A DNA stretch of 64,000 bases from Hydrogenophaga flava NBRC 102514 (GCF_001571145.1 NZ_BCTF01000005.1:62001-126000); one strand, 5' to 3'; positions 1 to 13,230 are shown, counted from the stretch's first letter. Notes: generated by a model not told the origin, from the sequence alone. Numbers and translations: made by a program.

Positions 1-635
1 GCGGCGGCAGCCGCCTCGATGATCGGGCGCACACCATGCGGGCTGGCCGGCAGGATCAGCGGCTGCGCCAGTGCCTGCTGCAGAGTCAGCGCGCGACCGC
101 GGCGCCCCGTCCTGGGCGCGCTGGCCGGCTCGATCAGGCAGAGCTGCTCGCTCAGCACAGGGGTCACCGAAAAGCCCCCGAGCTGGCCATCGTCAAACAG
201 CACCGCCAGCTGGATCTGGCCGGTGCGCAGCTGGCGCGACAGGTTCCCGGTGAGTTCCTCGGTCAGCTCCAGCGTCACCCGGGGAAAGCGTTGCCTCACC
301 TCGCGCAGCAGCGGCAGCGCCAGGGCGCTGGAGGCGCTGTGCGGCAGGCCGAACACCACCGTGCCCTCGGGCTCCTGGCGGGTGCTGCGGGCACTGGCCA
401 CGGCTTCCTCGGCCTGGCGAAGGATCGACACGGCGTGCGGAAAGAACCGCTGCCCGGCCTCGGTCAGCCCCACGCCCCGGCGGGAACGCTCAAACAGGCT
501 CACACCCAGTTCCGCCTCCAGTTGCGCGAGCTGGTGGCTCAGCGCCGACTGCGCCACGAACACGCGTTCGGCCGCCTTGGTGACGCTGCCACTGTCGGCG
601 ATCGCAACGAAATAGCGCAACTGTCTGAGTTCCAT
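1..635 (-). CDS. LysR-family transcriptional regulator (3' end off the window)
   Basis: About 211 codons are visible; the C-terminus lies beyond base 1. The first 60 residues are a typical LysR winged helix-turn-helix (MELRQLRYFVAIAD..., AAERVFVAQSALSHQLAQLE), followed by the start of the periplasmic-binding-like effector domain. The ATG at 635-633 fits the family start exactly. The start codon lies in one arm of a perfect inverted repeat (632-667), described separately. No target gene can be assigned because the other flank is outside the window; the gene upstream on the same strand is exonuclease III, about 200 bases away. The family is certain, the regulon unknown. Confidence 0.9.
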   Translation of the reverse strand, partial: MELRQLRYFVAIADSGSVTKAAERVFVAQSALSHQLAQLEAELGVSLFERSRRGVGLTEAGQRFFPHAVSILRQAEEAVASARSTRQEPEGTVVFGLPHSASSALALPLLREVRQRFPRVTLELTEELTGNLSRQLRTGQIQLAVLFDDGQLGGFSVTPVLSEQLCLIEPASAPRTGRRGRALTLQQALAQPLILPASPHGVRPIIEAAAA

Positions 636-667
636 CTCGAGCACCGATCCATCTGATTTCGAGATGG
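632..667. promoter_or_regulatory. Perfect 9-bp inverted repeat over the LysR start codon
   Basis: CCATCTCGA (632-640) and TCGAGATGG (659-667) are perfect reverse complements separated by 18 bases. On the minus strand the ATG of the LysR gene (635-633) sits in the 3' arm. It could be a DNA operator for autoregulation, as is common for LysR regulators, or an mRNA hairpin that hides the start codon. The sequence alone does not decide between these. Confidence 0.45.
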
Positions 668-838
668 CAGTGTGAATGCTCTGTATTGGACAGATGACCC
701 TGCCCCGCGTTCAATACACCCACCCCAGCGGATACCCGTCCTGCCCGCCAAAAGCGGTCAGTCAGCGCCCCACCAGGCCAGCACGGTCGTCCGCAACACC
801 GCTCACCCGCGGTGTGGCCCCGGGTTCTGAGCAGCGGC

Positions 839-1642
839 TCAGAGCTTGAAGTCGTATTCGATGGTGATCGGGGCGTGGTCGCTGAACTTCTCGCCCTTGT
901 AGATCGCCTCGCTGCGCGCGGTCTCGGCGAAGGCCGGGGTCGCGAGGTGGTAGTCCAGCCGCCACCCCACGTTGTTGGCATACGCCTGACCCCGGTTGCT
1001 CCACCATGTGTAGCAGGTGTCCGTGGTGTCGGGCTGCAGCCGGCGGTAGACGTCGATCAACCCACCCTCGTTCAGCAGCTTCGTCATCCAGGCGCGCTCT
1101 TCGGGCAGGAAGCCGCTGTTCTTTTGGTTGCTGCGCCAGTTCTTCAGGTCTTTTTCCTGGTGGGCGATGTTGACATCGCTGCAGATCACGAAGTCGCGCG
1201 TCTGCTTCAGCGCCATCAGGTGCGGGTACATCAGGTCCAGGAAGCGGTACTTGGCTTCCTGCCGTTCGGGGCCGGACGAGCCGCTGGGAAAGTAGACGCT
1301 GATGACCGAGAACTTGCGCTTGGGCGTGTCGAAGCGCAACTCGGCCCAGCGGCCCTCGGCGTCGAATTCGCCGCCGTCAAAGCCGATGACCACGTCGCTG
1401 GGCTCGTGCCGGGTGTAGACCGCCACGCCCGAGTAGCCCTTCTTTTCCGCGAAATGGAAATGGCCCTTGAGGCCAACCATCTCCTCGAACCGACCGGCCA
1501 CGTCTGCGGCCTGGGCCTTGACTTCCTGCACACAAATACAATCCGGCGAATGCCCGGCGAGCCAGTTTTCCAGCCCTTTGTTGCTGGCCGAACGGATGCC
1601 GTTGAGATTGAGGCTGGTCAGTTTGAACAAGGATTTCCCCAT
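839..1642 (-). CDS. xthA: Exodeoxyribonuclease III (AP endonuclease)
   Basis: 267 residues, normal for the Xth/ExoA family of Mg-dependent 3'-5' exonuclease/AP endonucleases in base excision repair. Visible motifs are SLNLNGIRSA near residue 10, CVQEVKAQ with the metal-binding Glu at about residue 40, CSDVNIAH, WRLDYHLAT and the C-terminal SDHAP with the catalytic Asp-His. The ATG at 1642 overlaps the ATG of the divergent pyrE. A TTG at 1630, preceded by GGGGA at good spacing, would give a start MFKLTSLN and is a credible alternative. Each promoter must lie inside the other gene, whichever start is used. Confidence 0.93.
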   Translation of the reverse strand: MGKSLFKLTSLNLNGIRSASNKGLENWLAGHSPDCICVQEVKAQAADVAGRFEEMVGLKGHFHFAEKKGYSGVAVYTRHEPSDVVIGFDGGEFDAEGRWAELRFDTPKRKFSVISVYFPSGSSGPERQEAKYRFLDLMYPHLMALKQTRDFVICSDVNIAHQEKDLKNWRSNQKNSGFLPEERAWMTKLLNEGGLIDVYRRLQPDTTDTCYTWWSNRGQAYANNVGWRLDYHLATPAFAETARSEAIYKGEKFSDHAPITIEYDFKL

Positions 1643-2357
1643 GTCGTTGGATGCGGGCGCCGCGGGCGCCGATGCAAAAGAAGATTCACTGGCGCAGGAC
1701 TTCGTGCAGTTCTGCGTGGACTCGGGCGTGTTGCGCTTTGGCGAGTTCAAGACCAAAGCCGGGCGCCTCTCGCCCTACTTTTTCAACGCCGGGCTGTTCG
1801 ACGACGGCGCCAAGCTCGGCCGGCTTGCGCAATTCTATGCACAGGCCCTGATCGCCAGTGGCATTGAGTTCGACATGATCTTCGGCCCCGCCTACAAGGG
1901 CATTCCGCTGGGCGCCGCCGTGGCCATCGAGCTGGCCCGCCTGGGCCGCAACGTGCCGTTTGCCTACAACCGCAAGGAAACCAAGGACCACGGCGAGGGC
2001 GGCACGCTGGTCGGTGCGCCGCTCAAGGGCCGGGTGCTCATCGTCGACGATGTGATGAGCGCCGGCACCGCCGCGCGCGAGTCGATCGCCCTGATCCAGG
2101 CCGCTGGCGCCACCGCACACGCCGTGGCCATCGCACTGGACCGGCAGGAGAAGGCCACCGAGAAGGCCGCCGACGGCACGGTGCGGGATGTGGACCACAG
2201 CGCCGTGCAGTATGTGCAGAACGCCCTGAGGCTCAAGGTCTGCGCCATTGCGAGGTTGGAGGATTTGCTGCAGTATCTGACGGGCCATACGGGAGCCGAA
2301 CTGAACCAGCACCGGGACCGCGTGCTGGCTTACCGCGAACGCTACGGCGTTGCCTGA
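1641..2357 (+). CDS. pyrE: Orotate phosphoribosyltransferase
   Basis: 238 residues. The enzyme joins orotate to PRPP to give OMP in pyrimidine synthesis. The PRPP-binding loop RVLIVDDVMSAGTA is at about residues 131-144, and GPAYKGIPLG and FAYNRKETKDHGEGG are the other PyrE signature regions. The ATG at 1641 has AAGGA at 1629-1633 upstream. The open frame continues further upstream, but that part is antisense to xthA and does not look like PyrE. The start codon overlaps that of xthA by two bases. The DUF4124 gene follows immediately, its ribosome site overlapping the pyrE stop, so the two are probably co-transcribed. Confidence 0.95.
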   Translation: MSLDAGAAGADAKEDSLAQDFVQFCVDSGVLRFGEFKTKAGRLSPYFFNAGLFDDGAKLGRLAQFYAQALIASGIEFDMIFGPAYKGIPLGAAVAIELARLGRNVPFAYNRKETKDHGEGGTLVGAPLKGRVLIVDDVMSAGTAARESIALIQAAGATAHAVAIALDRQEKATEKAADGTVRDVDHSAVQYVQNALRLKVCAIARLEDLLQYLTGHTGAELNQHRDRVLAYRERYGVA

Positions 2358-2366
2358 GGAAACGCC

Positions 2367-3032
2367 TTGATCCGATCTGTGTCCACCGCCGCCACTGCCT
2401 GTTGCCACTGCCTGGCCGGTGTAGGCCTGCTGTTGCTGGCCCTGACGGCCCCGATGGCCGTGGCCCAGGAGAAGAACAGCGGCGGCATCTACAGCTGCGT
2501 GGACAGCAAGGGCCGGCGCCTCACCTCGGACCGCCCCATCGTCGACTGCCTGGACCGCGAACAGAAGGAACTGGGCTCCTCAGGCACGGTCCGGCGGGTC
2601 GTGCCGCCCAGCTACACAGCGGAAGAGAGAGCCCGCCTCGAAGAACAGCGCCGTGCGGAGGAGCTGGAGCGCTCGCGGATCGCCGAAGAGCGGCGGCGCG
2701 AGCGGGCCCTGCTGATCCGCTACCCCAACCAGGCCATGCACGACAAAGAGCGCGCAGAAGCGCTCAAGCAGATCGACGAGGTCATCGACGCGGTGAAAAA
2801 GCGCGTGACCGAGCTGGGCAAGCAACGCCAGGAGATTGACCAGGAGCTGGAGTTCTATCAGGGCGACCCCAAGAAGGCGCCGGCCTGGCTGCAGCGCAAG
2901 CTGGAGGACAACACCCAGCAGGTTCAGGTGCAGAACCGCTTCCTGAGCGACCAGAACCTGGAGAAGCAGCGAATCAACGCCCGGTTCGACGAAGAGCTGG
3001 CCAAGCTGCGCACGCTCTGGACGAAACGGTGA
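2367..3032 (+). CDS. DUF4124-type secreted coiled-coil protein, TTG start
   Basis: 221 residues starting with TTG. GAGGA at 2356-2360, overlapping the pyrE stop, is 6 bases upstream and fixes the start. Residues 1-33 are a signal peptide (hydrophobic VGLLLLALTAPMAVA, then Ala-Gln). Residues 39-60 (GGIYSCVDSKGRRLTSDRP) match the DUF4124 pattern. From about residue 80 to the end the chain is rich in Glu, Arg, Lys and Gln and should be a long coiled coil. Function is unknown; an envelope location is inferred. Translational coupling to pyrE is likely from the spacing. Confidence 0.8.
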   Translation: MIRSVSTAATACCHCLAGVGLLLLALTAPMAVAQEKNSGGIYSCVDSKGRRLTSDRPIVDCLDREQKELGSSGTVRRVVPPSYTAEERARLEEQRRAEELERSRIAEERRRERALLIRYPNQAMHDKERAEALKQIDEVIDAVKKRVTELGKQRQEIDQELEFYQGDPKKAPAWLQRKLEDNTQQVQVQNRFLSDQNLEKQRINARFDEELAKLRTLWTKR

Positions 3033-3036
3033 CTCC

Positions 3037-3060
3037 GCTGCGCCGCTGACACGGCGCAGC
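3037..3060. terminator. Hairpin between convergent genes (likely shared terminator)
   Basis: GCTGCGCCG (3037-3045) and CGGCGCAGC (3052-3060) form a perfect 9-bp stem with a 6-base loop, in the 32-bp gap between the DUF4124 stop and the gatB stop. No clear T tract follows on either strand, so efficient intrinsic termination is uncertain. Confidence 0.5.
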
Positions 3061-3064
3061 CTTC

Positions 3065-4525
3065 TCAGCCGAGCTTTTGCTTGAGCAGCTCGTTGGCCTG
3101 CTGCGGGTTGGCCTTGCCCTTGCTGGCCTTCATGACCAGACCCACCAGCGCGTTGAAGGCCTTGTCCTTGCCGGCGCGGAACTGCTCGACCATGGGCGCG
3201 TTGGCAGCCATCACCTCGTCGATGATCTTTTCCAGCGCGCCGCTGTCGTTCATCTGCTTGAGGCCCTTGGCTTCGATGACGGCGTCCACGTCGCTGCCCT
3301 CGCCCGCCCACAGCGCATCCATCACCTGCTTGGCAGCGTTGTTGGACACCGTGCCGTCGGCGATGCGTTTGAGCAGAGCGGCCAGCGTCTCTGCGCTCAC
3401 CGGCACCTGGGCGATGTCTTTCTCTTCGTTGTTCAGGCGGCGCGAGACCTCGCCCGTGATCCAGTTGCTGGCCATCTTGGCCTGGCCGCTGGCCTTGGCG
3501 GCGGTCTCGAAGTAGGCCGCCATTGCCGGGCTCTGCGTCAGCGTGGTCGCGTCGTACTCAGGCAGGCCGTAGGCCTGCACCAGGCGCTCGGCCATCTGGC
3601 GCGGCAGCTCGGGCATGCTGGCCTTCACCTCATCGACCCACGAACGCGCGATCACCAGCGGCGGCAGGTCGGGGTCGGGGAAGTAGCGGTAATCGGCCGC
3701 GTCTTCCTTGGTGCGCATGGCGCGCGTCTCGCCGGTGTCGGGGTCGAACAGCACCGTGGCCTGCTGGATCTCGAAGCCGTCTTCGATCTGCTCGATCTGC
3801 CAGCGGATCTCGTAGTCGATCGCCTGCTGCATGAACTTGAACGAGTTCAGGTTCTTGATCTCCCGGCGCGTGCCCAGCGGCGCGCCAGGCTTGCGCACCG
3901 AAACGTTGGCGTCGCAGCGGAACGAGCCTTCCTGCATGTTGCCGTCGCAGACGCCGATCCAGGTCACGATCTTGTGCAGCTCTTTCGCGTAGGCCACGGC
4001 TTCGGCGCTGGAGCGGATGTCGGGCTCGGTCACGATCTCCAGCAGCGGCGTGCCGGCGCGGTTGAGGTCGATGCCGCTCTGGCCAATGAAGTCCTCGTGC
4101 AGGCTCTTGCCCGCGTCTTCTTCCAGGTGGGCGCGCACCAGGCGCACCGTCTTCTTCTCGTCGCCGAGGAAGAAGCTCACCTCGCCGCCCTGCACCACCG
4201 GGATCTCGAACTGGCTGATCTGGTAGCCCTTGGGCAGGTCGGGGTAGAAGTAGTTCTTGCGCGCGAACACGCTCTGCTCGGCAATGTGCGAGCCCAGCGC
4301 CAGCCCCAGGCGGATGGCATGGGCCACCGCCTCGCGGTTCATCACCGGCAGCGTGCCCGGCAGCGCCAGGTCCACCGCGCAGGCCTGGGTGTTGGGCTCG
4401 GCACCGAAGGCCGTGGGCGCGCGGCTGAAGATCTTGCTGTTCGTGGCCAGCTGCGCGTGGGTCTCGAAGCCGATCACGACCTCATAGCCTTGCACCAGCA
4501 GGGAAGCTTGTTTTTTCTCGCTCAT
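3065..4525 (-). CDS. gatB: Asp/Glu-tRNA(Asn/Gln) amidotransferase subunit B
   Basis: 486 residues, usual GatB length. GatB holds the kinase-like active site that activates Glu-tRNA(Gln) or Asp-tRNA(Asn) before transamidation with ammonia from Gat[12 protein letters not shown] near the N-terminus and the C-terminal YqeY-like tail ([18 protein letters not shown]) are diagnostic. The ATG at 4525 ([10 protein letters not shown]) is chosen because the sequence before it is antisense-like and non-homologous. gatA ends 2 bases upstream, so the gatCAB order forms a tight operon. The presence of GatCAB implies indirect charging of at least one of tRNA(Gln) and tRNA(Asn). Confidence 0.96.
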   Translation of the reverse strand: MSEKKQASLLVQGYEVVIGFETHAQLATNSKIFSRAPTAFGAEPNTQACAVDLALPGTLPVMNREAVAHAIRLGLALGSHIAEQSVFARKNYFYPDLPKGYQISQFEIPVVQGGEVSFFLGDEKKTVRLVRAHLEEDAGKSLHEDFIGQSGIDLNRAGTPLLEIVTEPDIRSSAEAVAYAKELHKIVTWIGVCDGNMQEGSFRCDANVSVRKPGAPLGTRREIKNLNSFKFMQQAIDYEIRWQIEQIEDGFEIQQATVLFDPDTGETRAMRTKEDAADYRYFPDPDLPPLVIARSWVDEVKASMPELPRQMAERLVQAYGLPEYDATTLTQSPAMAAYFETAAKASGQAKMASNWITGEVSRRLNNEEKDIAQVPVSAETLAALLKRIADGTVSNNAAKQVMDALWAGEGSDVDAVIEAKGLKQMNDSGALEKIIDEVMAANAPMVEQFRAGKDKAFNALVGLVMKASKGKANPQQANELLKQKLG

Positions 4526-4527
4526 GT

Positions 4528-6020
<1,493 letters not shown>

Positions 6021-6024
<4 letters not shown>

Positions 6025-6320
6025 TCGATCACCTTGGGCACGAGGAACAGGCCGCGCTCGACGGCGGGGGCGCTTTTCTGGTTGGCCTCGCGGTTGTTGG
6101 GTTCGCTGGCCACGTCCGGGCGCAGGCGCAGGCTGACGTGATCGATGACGGCGGTCGGGTGGGCCAGCGGCTCCACGCCGGTGGTGTCCACCGCGTTCAT
6201 CTGTTCGACGATGTCGAAAAAGCCGTTGAGCTGGGTGAGCATGCGCTCGGCCTGGGCAGGGGGCATTTCCAGCCGGGCCAGGTTGGCGATGCGGCCGATG
6301 TCGGTCAGGGTCAGGGACAT
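6021..6320 (-). CDS. gatC: Asp/Glu-tRNA(Asn/Gln) amidotransferase subunit C
   Basis: 99 residues, the small subunit that wraps GatA and GatB together. The family pattern [15 protein letters not shown] at residues 4-18 and [20 protein letters not shown] at the C-terminus are clear. The ATG at 6320 is chosen because upstream sequence in the same frame is non-homologous. It is the first gene of gatCAB, divergent from mreB across a 266-bp region. Confidence 0.94.
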
Positions 6321-6426
6321 GACGGGGAATTCCGGGACGGTCAGTCGAAAGAAATCAGGCCCGGGCGCACCGCGAGGCGGCTGAAACGGCCTGTAAAGGA
6401 GATGATTTCGCCCCCGTTGCGCGCAG

Positions 6427-6435
6427 TTATGCACA
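6427..6435 (+). promoter_or_regulatory. DnaA-box-like nonamer between gatC and mreB
   Basis: TTATGCACA matches the DnaA-box consensus TTATNCACA exactly. It lies in the divergent gatC/mreB region, next to possible promoter elements: on the minus strand TTGGAT, 18 bases, CATAAC toward gatC. A single 9-mer can occur by chance, so a role for DnaA in expression here is only a suggestion. Confidence 0.25.
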
Positions 6436-6499
6436 GGGGATACGGTATTATCCAAGGTTTGGCGACCCCGACCGCCCATCGGGCCGTTTTTGTCGCTGA

Positions 6500-7630
<1,131 letters not shown>

Positions 7631-7672
7631 GCGCGCGCCGGATCACCGGCCCCGTCGAGAGCCCATCCCGCC

Positions 7673-8617
7673 ATGCCACTGGGCACCCTGGACCGCACAC
7701 CGCCCCCGTTTTTCAAACAGGGGCCGTCGGCCCTGTCCAAGCTCATGGTGTTCAGCGCGATCGCGCTGTTCCTGATGGTCGCAGACACCCGCTTTCGCAT
7801 CACCACGCCGCTGCGAGCCGCGCTCGCCACGGCCCTGTACCCGGTGCAGTGGCTGGTGATGCAGCCGGTGGACGCCGCCCGCCAGGCCGGCGGCTACTTC
7901 ACCAGCCTGCACACCGCCCAGCAGGACGAAGCAGACGCCCGCCAGCGGCTGGCCCAGCAGGCCGAGCGCGCGTTGCAGGTTGAACAGCTGATGCTGGAAA
8001 ACCTGCGCCTGCGCGAACTGCTGGTGATGCGCGAGCGCATCACCACGCCCGCCACGGGTGCACAGGTGCTCTACGACGCGGCCGACCCCTATTCGCGCAA
8101 GGTGGTGATCGATCGCGGCCAGACCCACGGCATCGTGCCGGGCTCGCCCGTGATCGACGACAGCGGCGTGCTGGGCCAGGTCACGCGCGTCTACCCCCTG
8201 GTGTCCGAAGTCACGATGCTGATCGACCGCGACCAGGCCATCCCGGTGCTCAACACCCGCACCGGCGTGCGCAGCGTGGTCTACGGCCAGCCCGGCGAAG
8301 ACGGTGACGGGCTGGAGCTGCGCTACACCCTGGCCAACGCCGACATCAACGAGGGCGACCTGCTGACCACCAGTGGCGTCGACGGGGTCTACCCGGCCGG
8401 TCTGCCCGTGGGGCGCATCACCAAGGTCGAGCGACGCGCCGAGTCTTCGTTCACCCGTGTCAACTGCGCGCCGGTGGCCCGCATGCAGGGCGCCCTGCAC
8501 GTGCTGGTGCTCACGCCCGTGGGACAGTCGCTGCCCGCACCGCCAGCAGGCCAGGCCGCTGCCGGCAAGGGTGCGCCCCCTGCCGCCGCCCCGTCCGACC
8601 GAGGGAGGGCGCCATGA
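7673..8617 (+). CDS. mreC: Rod-shape determining protein MreC
   Basis: 314 residues. One membrane segment lies near residues 23-38, then a coiled coil (about 80-120, QDEADARQRLAQQAERALQVEQLMLENLRLREL) and the MreC beta domains (RKVVIDRGQTHGIVPGSPVIDDSGVLGQV). The C-terminus is Ala/Pro-rich and probably disordered. MreC is the periplasmic scaffold that activates PBP2. It ends by overlapping mreD by 4 bases. Confidence 0.95.
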   Translation: MPLGTLDRTPPPFFKQGPSALSKLMVFSAIALFLMVADTRFRITTPLRAALATALYPVQWLVMQPVDAARQAGGYFTSLHTAQQDEADARQRLAQQAERALQVEQLMLENLRLRELLVMRERITTPATGAQVLYDAADPYSRKVVIDRGQTHGIVPGSPVIDDSGVLGQVTRVYPLVSEVTMLIDRDQAIPVLNTRTGVRSVVYGQPGEDGDGLELRYTLANADINEGDLLTTSGVDGVYPAGLPVGRITKVERRAESSFTRVNCAPVARMQGALHVLVLTPVGQSLPAPPAGQAAAGKGAPPAAAPSDRGRAP

Positions 8618-9144
8618 TCATGCGACCCGGGCAGCAGTTGCTGCTGCCGGCCAACCCGGTGTTCATCTGGAGCAGCCTGTTCGGCGCGCTCCTGATCAAC
8701 ATCCTCATGAACATGGGCCTGTGGGGCCGCGCCGCATGGACGCCCGACCTGCTGATCGTGGCCCTGGTGTTCTGGAGCGTGCACCAGCCGCTGCGTATCG
8801 GCGTGGGCACGGCCTTCTTCTTCGGCCTGGTGATCGACGTGCACCAGGGTGCGCTGCTGGGCCAGCACGCCCTGGCCTACACCGTGCTCGGCTACTTCGC
8901 GGTGTTCATGCACCGGCGCCTGCTGTGGTTCGACGTGCCGACGCAGGCGGTGCAGGTGCTGCCGCTGTTCTTCGCGGTGCACGCGCTGGAGTGGCTGGTG
9001 CGGCTGATCGCCGGCGACGGCCTCCCGGACTGGAGCCACCTGCTGGCCCCGGTGATCGAGGCCGCACTGTGGCCGGTGGCCTCGGTGCTGCTGCTGGCAC
9101 CCCAGCGCCGCGCACCGGACCCGGACGACAACCGCCCGCTCTGA
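8614..9144 (+). CDS. mreD: Rod-shape determining protein MreD
   Basis: 176 residues with several hydrophobic helices (SSLFGALLINILMNMGLW; LLIVALVFWSV; GTAFFFGLVIDVHQGALLGQHAL), the usual integral-membrane MreD. GLVIDVHQGALLGQ is the most conserved part of the family. It begins inside the mreC stop (ATGA) and is followed one base later by mrdA, so the three genes are translationally linked. Confidence 0.93.
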   Translation: MIMRPGQQLLLPANPVFIWSSLFGALLINILMNMGLWGRAAWTPDLLIVALVFWSVHQPLRIGVGTAFFFGLVIDVHQGALLGQHALAYTVLGYFAVFMHRRLLWFDVPTQAVQVLPLFFAVHALEWLVRLIAGDGLPDWSHLLAPVIEAALWPVASVLLLAPQRRAPDPDDNRPL

Positions 9145-9145
9145 C

Positions 9146-11095
9146 ATGACCGAACTTCGCAATGTCGAAGCCGACCTGGCGCAGTTCCGCACCCGGGTGG
9201 TGGTGGCGGGACTGGCGGTGCTGTTCGCATTCGGCCTGCTGGCCGCGCGCATGGTCTACCTGCAGGTGCTGCGCCACGAGGACTTCGACGCCCAGGCCGA
9301 GAGCAACCGCACCGCGGTGCTGCCGGTGGTGCCCAACCGTGGCCAGATCCTGGACCGGCACGGCCGCGTGCTGGCCACCAACTTCTCGGCCTACACGCTG
9401 GAGATCACCCCCTCCAAGGTCGAGGACCTGGACAGCACCATCGAGGCACTGGGCGAGCTGGTGGACATCCAGCCGCGCGACAAGCGGCGCTTTCGCAAGC
9501 TGCTCGAAGAATCGCGGCGCTTCGATTCGCTGCCCATCCGCACCCGCCTGACCGACGACGAGGTCGCGCGCTTCACCGCACAGCGCTACCGCTTCCCCGG
9601 GGTGGACGTGCGCGCCCGCCTGATCCGCCACTACCCCCACGGCGAGGTGGCCAGCCATGTGATCGGCTACATCGGCCGCATCAACCAGCGGGAGAAGGAA
9701 AGCATCGAGGAGTGGCCGGAAGAGGACCAGGCCAACTACCGCGGCACCGACTACATCGGCAAGCTGGGCACCGAGCAGCACTACGAGCGCGAGCTGCACG
9801 GCGTCACCGGCTTCGACCGCGTCGAGACCTCGGCCGGTGGCCGCGCGGTGCGCTCGCTGGCCAATACGCCGGCCACCCCGGGCAACACCGTGGTGCTGGC
9901 GATCGACATCAAGCTGCAGAAGCTGGTGGAGGACATGTTCGGCGAGCGCCGCGGCGCGCTGGTGGCCATCGACCCGCGCAACGGCGAGGTGCTGGCCTTC
10001 GTGTCCAAGCCCACTTTCGACCCCAACCTGTTCGTCGAGGGCATCGACTCGGAGAACTGGAAGACCCTCAACGAGTCGCTGGACAAGCCCCTGCTCAACC
10101 GCGCCCTGCGCGGCACCTACCCGCCCGGCTCCACCTACAAACCCTTCATGGCCCTGGGTGCGCTGGAGACCGGTACCCGCAGCGCGAGCACCGTCATCAA
10201 CGACCCGGGCTACTGGATGTTCGGCAACCACCGCTTCCGAAGCCACGGCGACGGCGGCCTGGGCGCGGTCGACATGCACCGCAGCATCGTCAAGTCGAGC
10301 AACGTCTACTACTACTCGCTGGCCAACGAGATGGGTGTGGATGCCATGCACGACTTCATGGCACCACTGGGCTTCGGTCAGATCACCGGCATCGACCTCA
10401 AGGGCGAGGTGCGTGGCGTGCTGCCCAACCAGGAGTGGAAGCGCAAGACCTACAAGCGGCCCGAGCAGCAGAAGTGGTACGCGGGCGAAACCATCTCGCT
10501 GGGCATCGGCCAGGGCTACAACAACTTCACCATGCTGCAGCTGGCCCACGCCATGGCCACGCTGGCGGGCGGCGGCGTCAAGCGCACGCCCCACCTGACG
10601 CTGGCCACCGAGAACGTGGTGACGCGCGAGCGCACGCCGCTGCCCACGCCCACCGAAGTCAACCTGGGGTTCAAGCGCCAGAACATCGACACCGTGCTGC
10701 GCGCCATGCACGGCGTCACTGTCGAAGGCACCTCGACGCGGGTGTTCGCCGGCGCCGGCTACCTCAGCGGCGGCAAGACCGGCACGGCCCAGGCGGTGAC
10801 CATCGGCCAGAAGGACCGCTACGACGCGCGCAAGCTCGAAGAACACCAGCGCGACCACTCGCTCTACCTGGCCTTCGCACCGCTTGAGAACCCCTCCGTG
10901 GCGCTGGCCGTGGTGGTCGAGAACGCGGGCTTCGGCGCGGCCGCCGCGGCGCCGATCGCGCGGCGCGTGTTCGGCTACCTGCTGATGGACCAGTACCCCA
11001 ACCCGCAGGACCTGGCCGCGGTGCAGAAGGGCGAAGCCGGCGCCCCCATCGGCACGCCGCTCAAGGCCAGCGAGGTCCCCTGGGACAGCCCCTGA
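9146..11095 (+). CDS. mrdA: Penicillin-binding protein 2 (elongasome transpeptidase)
   Basis: 649 residues. One N-terminal membrane segment (about 17-38), a PBP dimerisation region, and a transpeptidase domain with Ser329-Thr-Tyr-Lys332, Ser384-Ser-Asn and Lys544-Thr-Gly. It crosslinks lateral-wall peptidoglycan under control of MreCD and its partner glycosyltransferase RodA. rodA, which often follows mrdA in Burkholderiales, is not here: the next gene is a convergent permease only 4 bases from the stop. rodA must lie elsewhere in the genome. Confidence 0.95.
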   Translation: MTELRNVEADLAQFRTRVVVAGLAVLFAFGLLAARMVYLQVLRHEDFDAQAESNRTAVLPVVPNRGQILDRHGRVLATNFSAYTLEITPSKVEDLDSTIEALGELVDIQPRDKRRFRKLLEESRRFDSLPIRTRLTDDEVARFTAQRYRFPGVDVRARLIRHYPHGEVASHVIGYIGRINQREKESIEEWPEEDQANYRGTDYIGKLGTEQHYERELHGVTGFDRVETSAGGRAVRSLANTPATPGNTVVLAIDIKLQKLVEDMFGERRGALVAIDPRNGEVLAFVSKPTFDPNLFVEGIDSENWKTLNESLDKPLLNRALRGTYPPGSTYKPFMALGALETGTRSASTVINDPGYWMFGNHRFRSHGDGGLGAVDMHRSIVKSSNVYYYSLANEMGVDAMHDFMAPLGFGQITGIDLKGEVRGVLPNQEWKRKTYKRPEQQKWYAGETISLGIGQGYNNFTMLQLAHAMATLAGGGVKRTPHLTLATENVVTRERTPLPTPTEVNLGFKRQNIDTVLRAMHGVTVEGTSTRVFAGAGYLSGGKTGTAQAVTIGQKDRYDARKLEEHQRDHSLYLAFAPLENPSVALAVVVENAGFGAAAAAPIARRVFGYLLMDQYPNPQDLAAVQKGEAGAPIGTPLKASEVPWDSP

Positions 11096-11099
11096 GGTC

Positions 11100-11858
11100 T
11101 CAGCGGAGCCAGGCGTCGTAGGACGTCTTCAGGATCAGCGCCGACACCACCACGATGAAGGCCAGGCGCACGAAGCCGCTGCCGTGCTTGAGCGCCAGCC
11201 GCGTGCCCAGCAGGCTGCCGATGACGTTGGCCGCTGCCAGAGGCAGCACGTAGTGCCACCAGATGTGGCCCTTGAGCGAGAACAGGATCAGCGCCGCTAG
11301 GTTGGACGCGGTGTTGAGCAGCTTGGCGCTGGCGCTGGCGTGCAGGAAGTCGTAGCCCAGCCAGCGCACGAACAGGAAGACGAAGAAGCTGCCGGTGCCG
11401 GGGCCGAAGAATCCATCGTAGAAACCGATCAGCAGGCCGAGCGTGCAGGCCGCCAGCATCTCGCCACGGGCGGAGAAGCGCGGCGTGTGGTGGCGGCCGA
11501 GGTCCTTGCGCATCAGGGTGTAGCCCAGCACCAGCAGCAGGATCAGCGGCAGCGCCTTGCGCAGGAAATCGGGCGAGATCACCGTCACGGTCCAGGCGCC
11601 CGCCATGGCCCCTGCAAAACACACCGCCACCGCGGGCAGCAGCGCATGCCAGGGCATCTGCACGCGCTGCGCGTACTGCGCGGCGGCGGCGGCCGTGCCC
11701 CAGATCGACGCGCTCTTGTTGACGCCGAACAGGGTGGCCGGGTGGGTGGTGGGAAAGATCGCGAACAGGGTGGGCGTGAGGATCAGGCCACCACCACCCA
11801 CGATCGAATCGACGAAGCCGGCAAACAACGAGGCCAGCGAAACAAGAAAGATCTCCAT
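11100..11858 (-). CDS. TauE/SafE (TSUP) family membrane permease
   Basis: 252 residues with about eight hydrophobic segments and the family motifs GFVDSIVGGGGLILTPTL (residues 15-32) and GFYDGFFGPGTGSFFVF (the internal repeat). TSUP members move small anions such as sulfite or sulfoacetate; the substrate here is unknown. The ATG at 11858 is preferred over an upstream frame extension that is Ala/Arg-rich and not membrane-like. It lies 25 bases downstream of hoxJ on the same strand, so it may be transcribed at the tail of the hydrogenase operon. A functional link to hydrogenase is not shown. Confidence 0.85.
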   Translation of the reverse strand: MEIFLVSLASLFAGFVDSIVGGGGLILTPTLFAIFPTTHPATLFGVNKSASIWGTAAAAAQYAQRVQMPWHALLPAVAVCFAGAMAGAWTVTVISPDFLRKALPLILLLVLGYTLMRKDLGRHHTPRFSARGEMLAACTLGLLIGFYDGFFGPGTGSFFVFLFVRWLGYDFLHASASAKLLNTASNLAALILFSLKGHIWWHYVLPLAAANVIGSLLGTRLALKHGSGFVRLAFIVVVSALILKTSYDAWLR

Positions 11859-11883
11859 TCGGCGATTGTCGCCGCCGGCCCGA

Positions 11884-13230
<1,347 letters not shown>

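Noticed and set aside
6417..6451. Sigma-70 promoter for mreB (TTGCGC ... TACGGT or TATTAT)
   Set aside because: Either spacing or hexamer quality is poor, so no specific promoter call is made for mreB.
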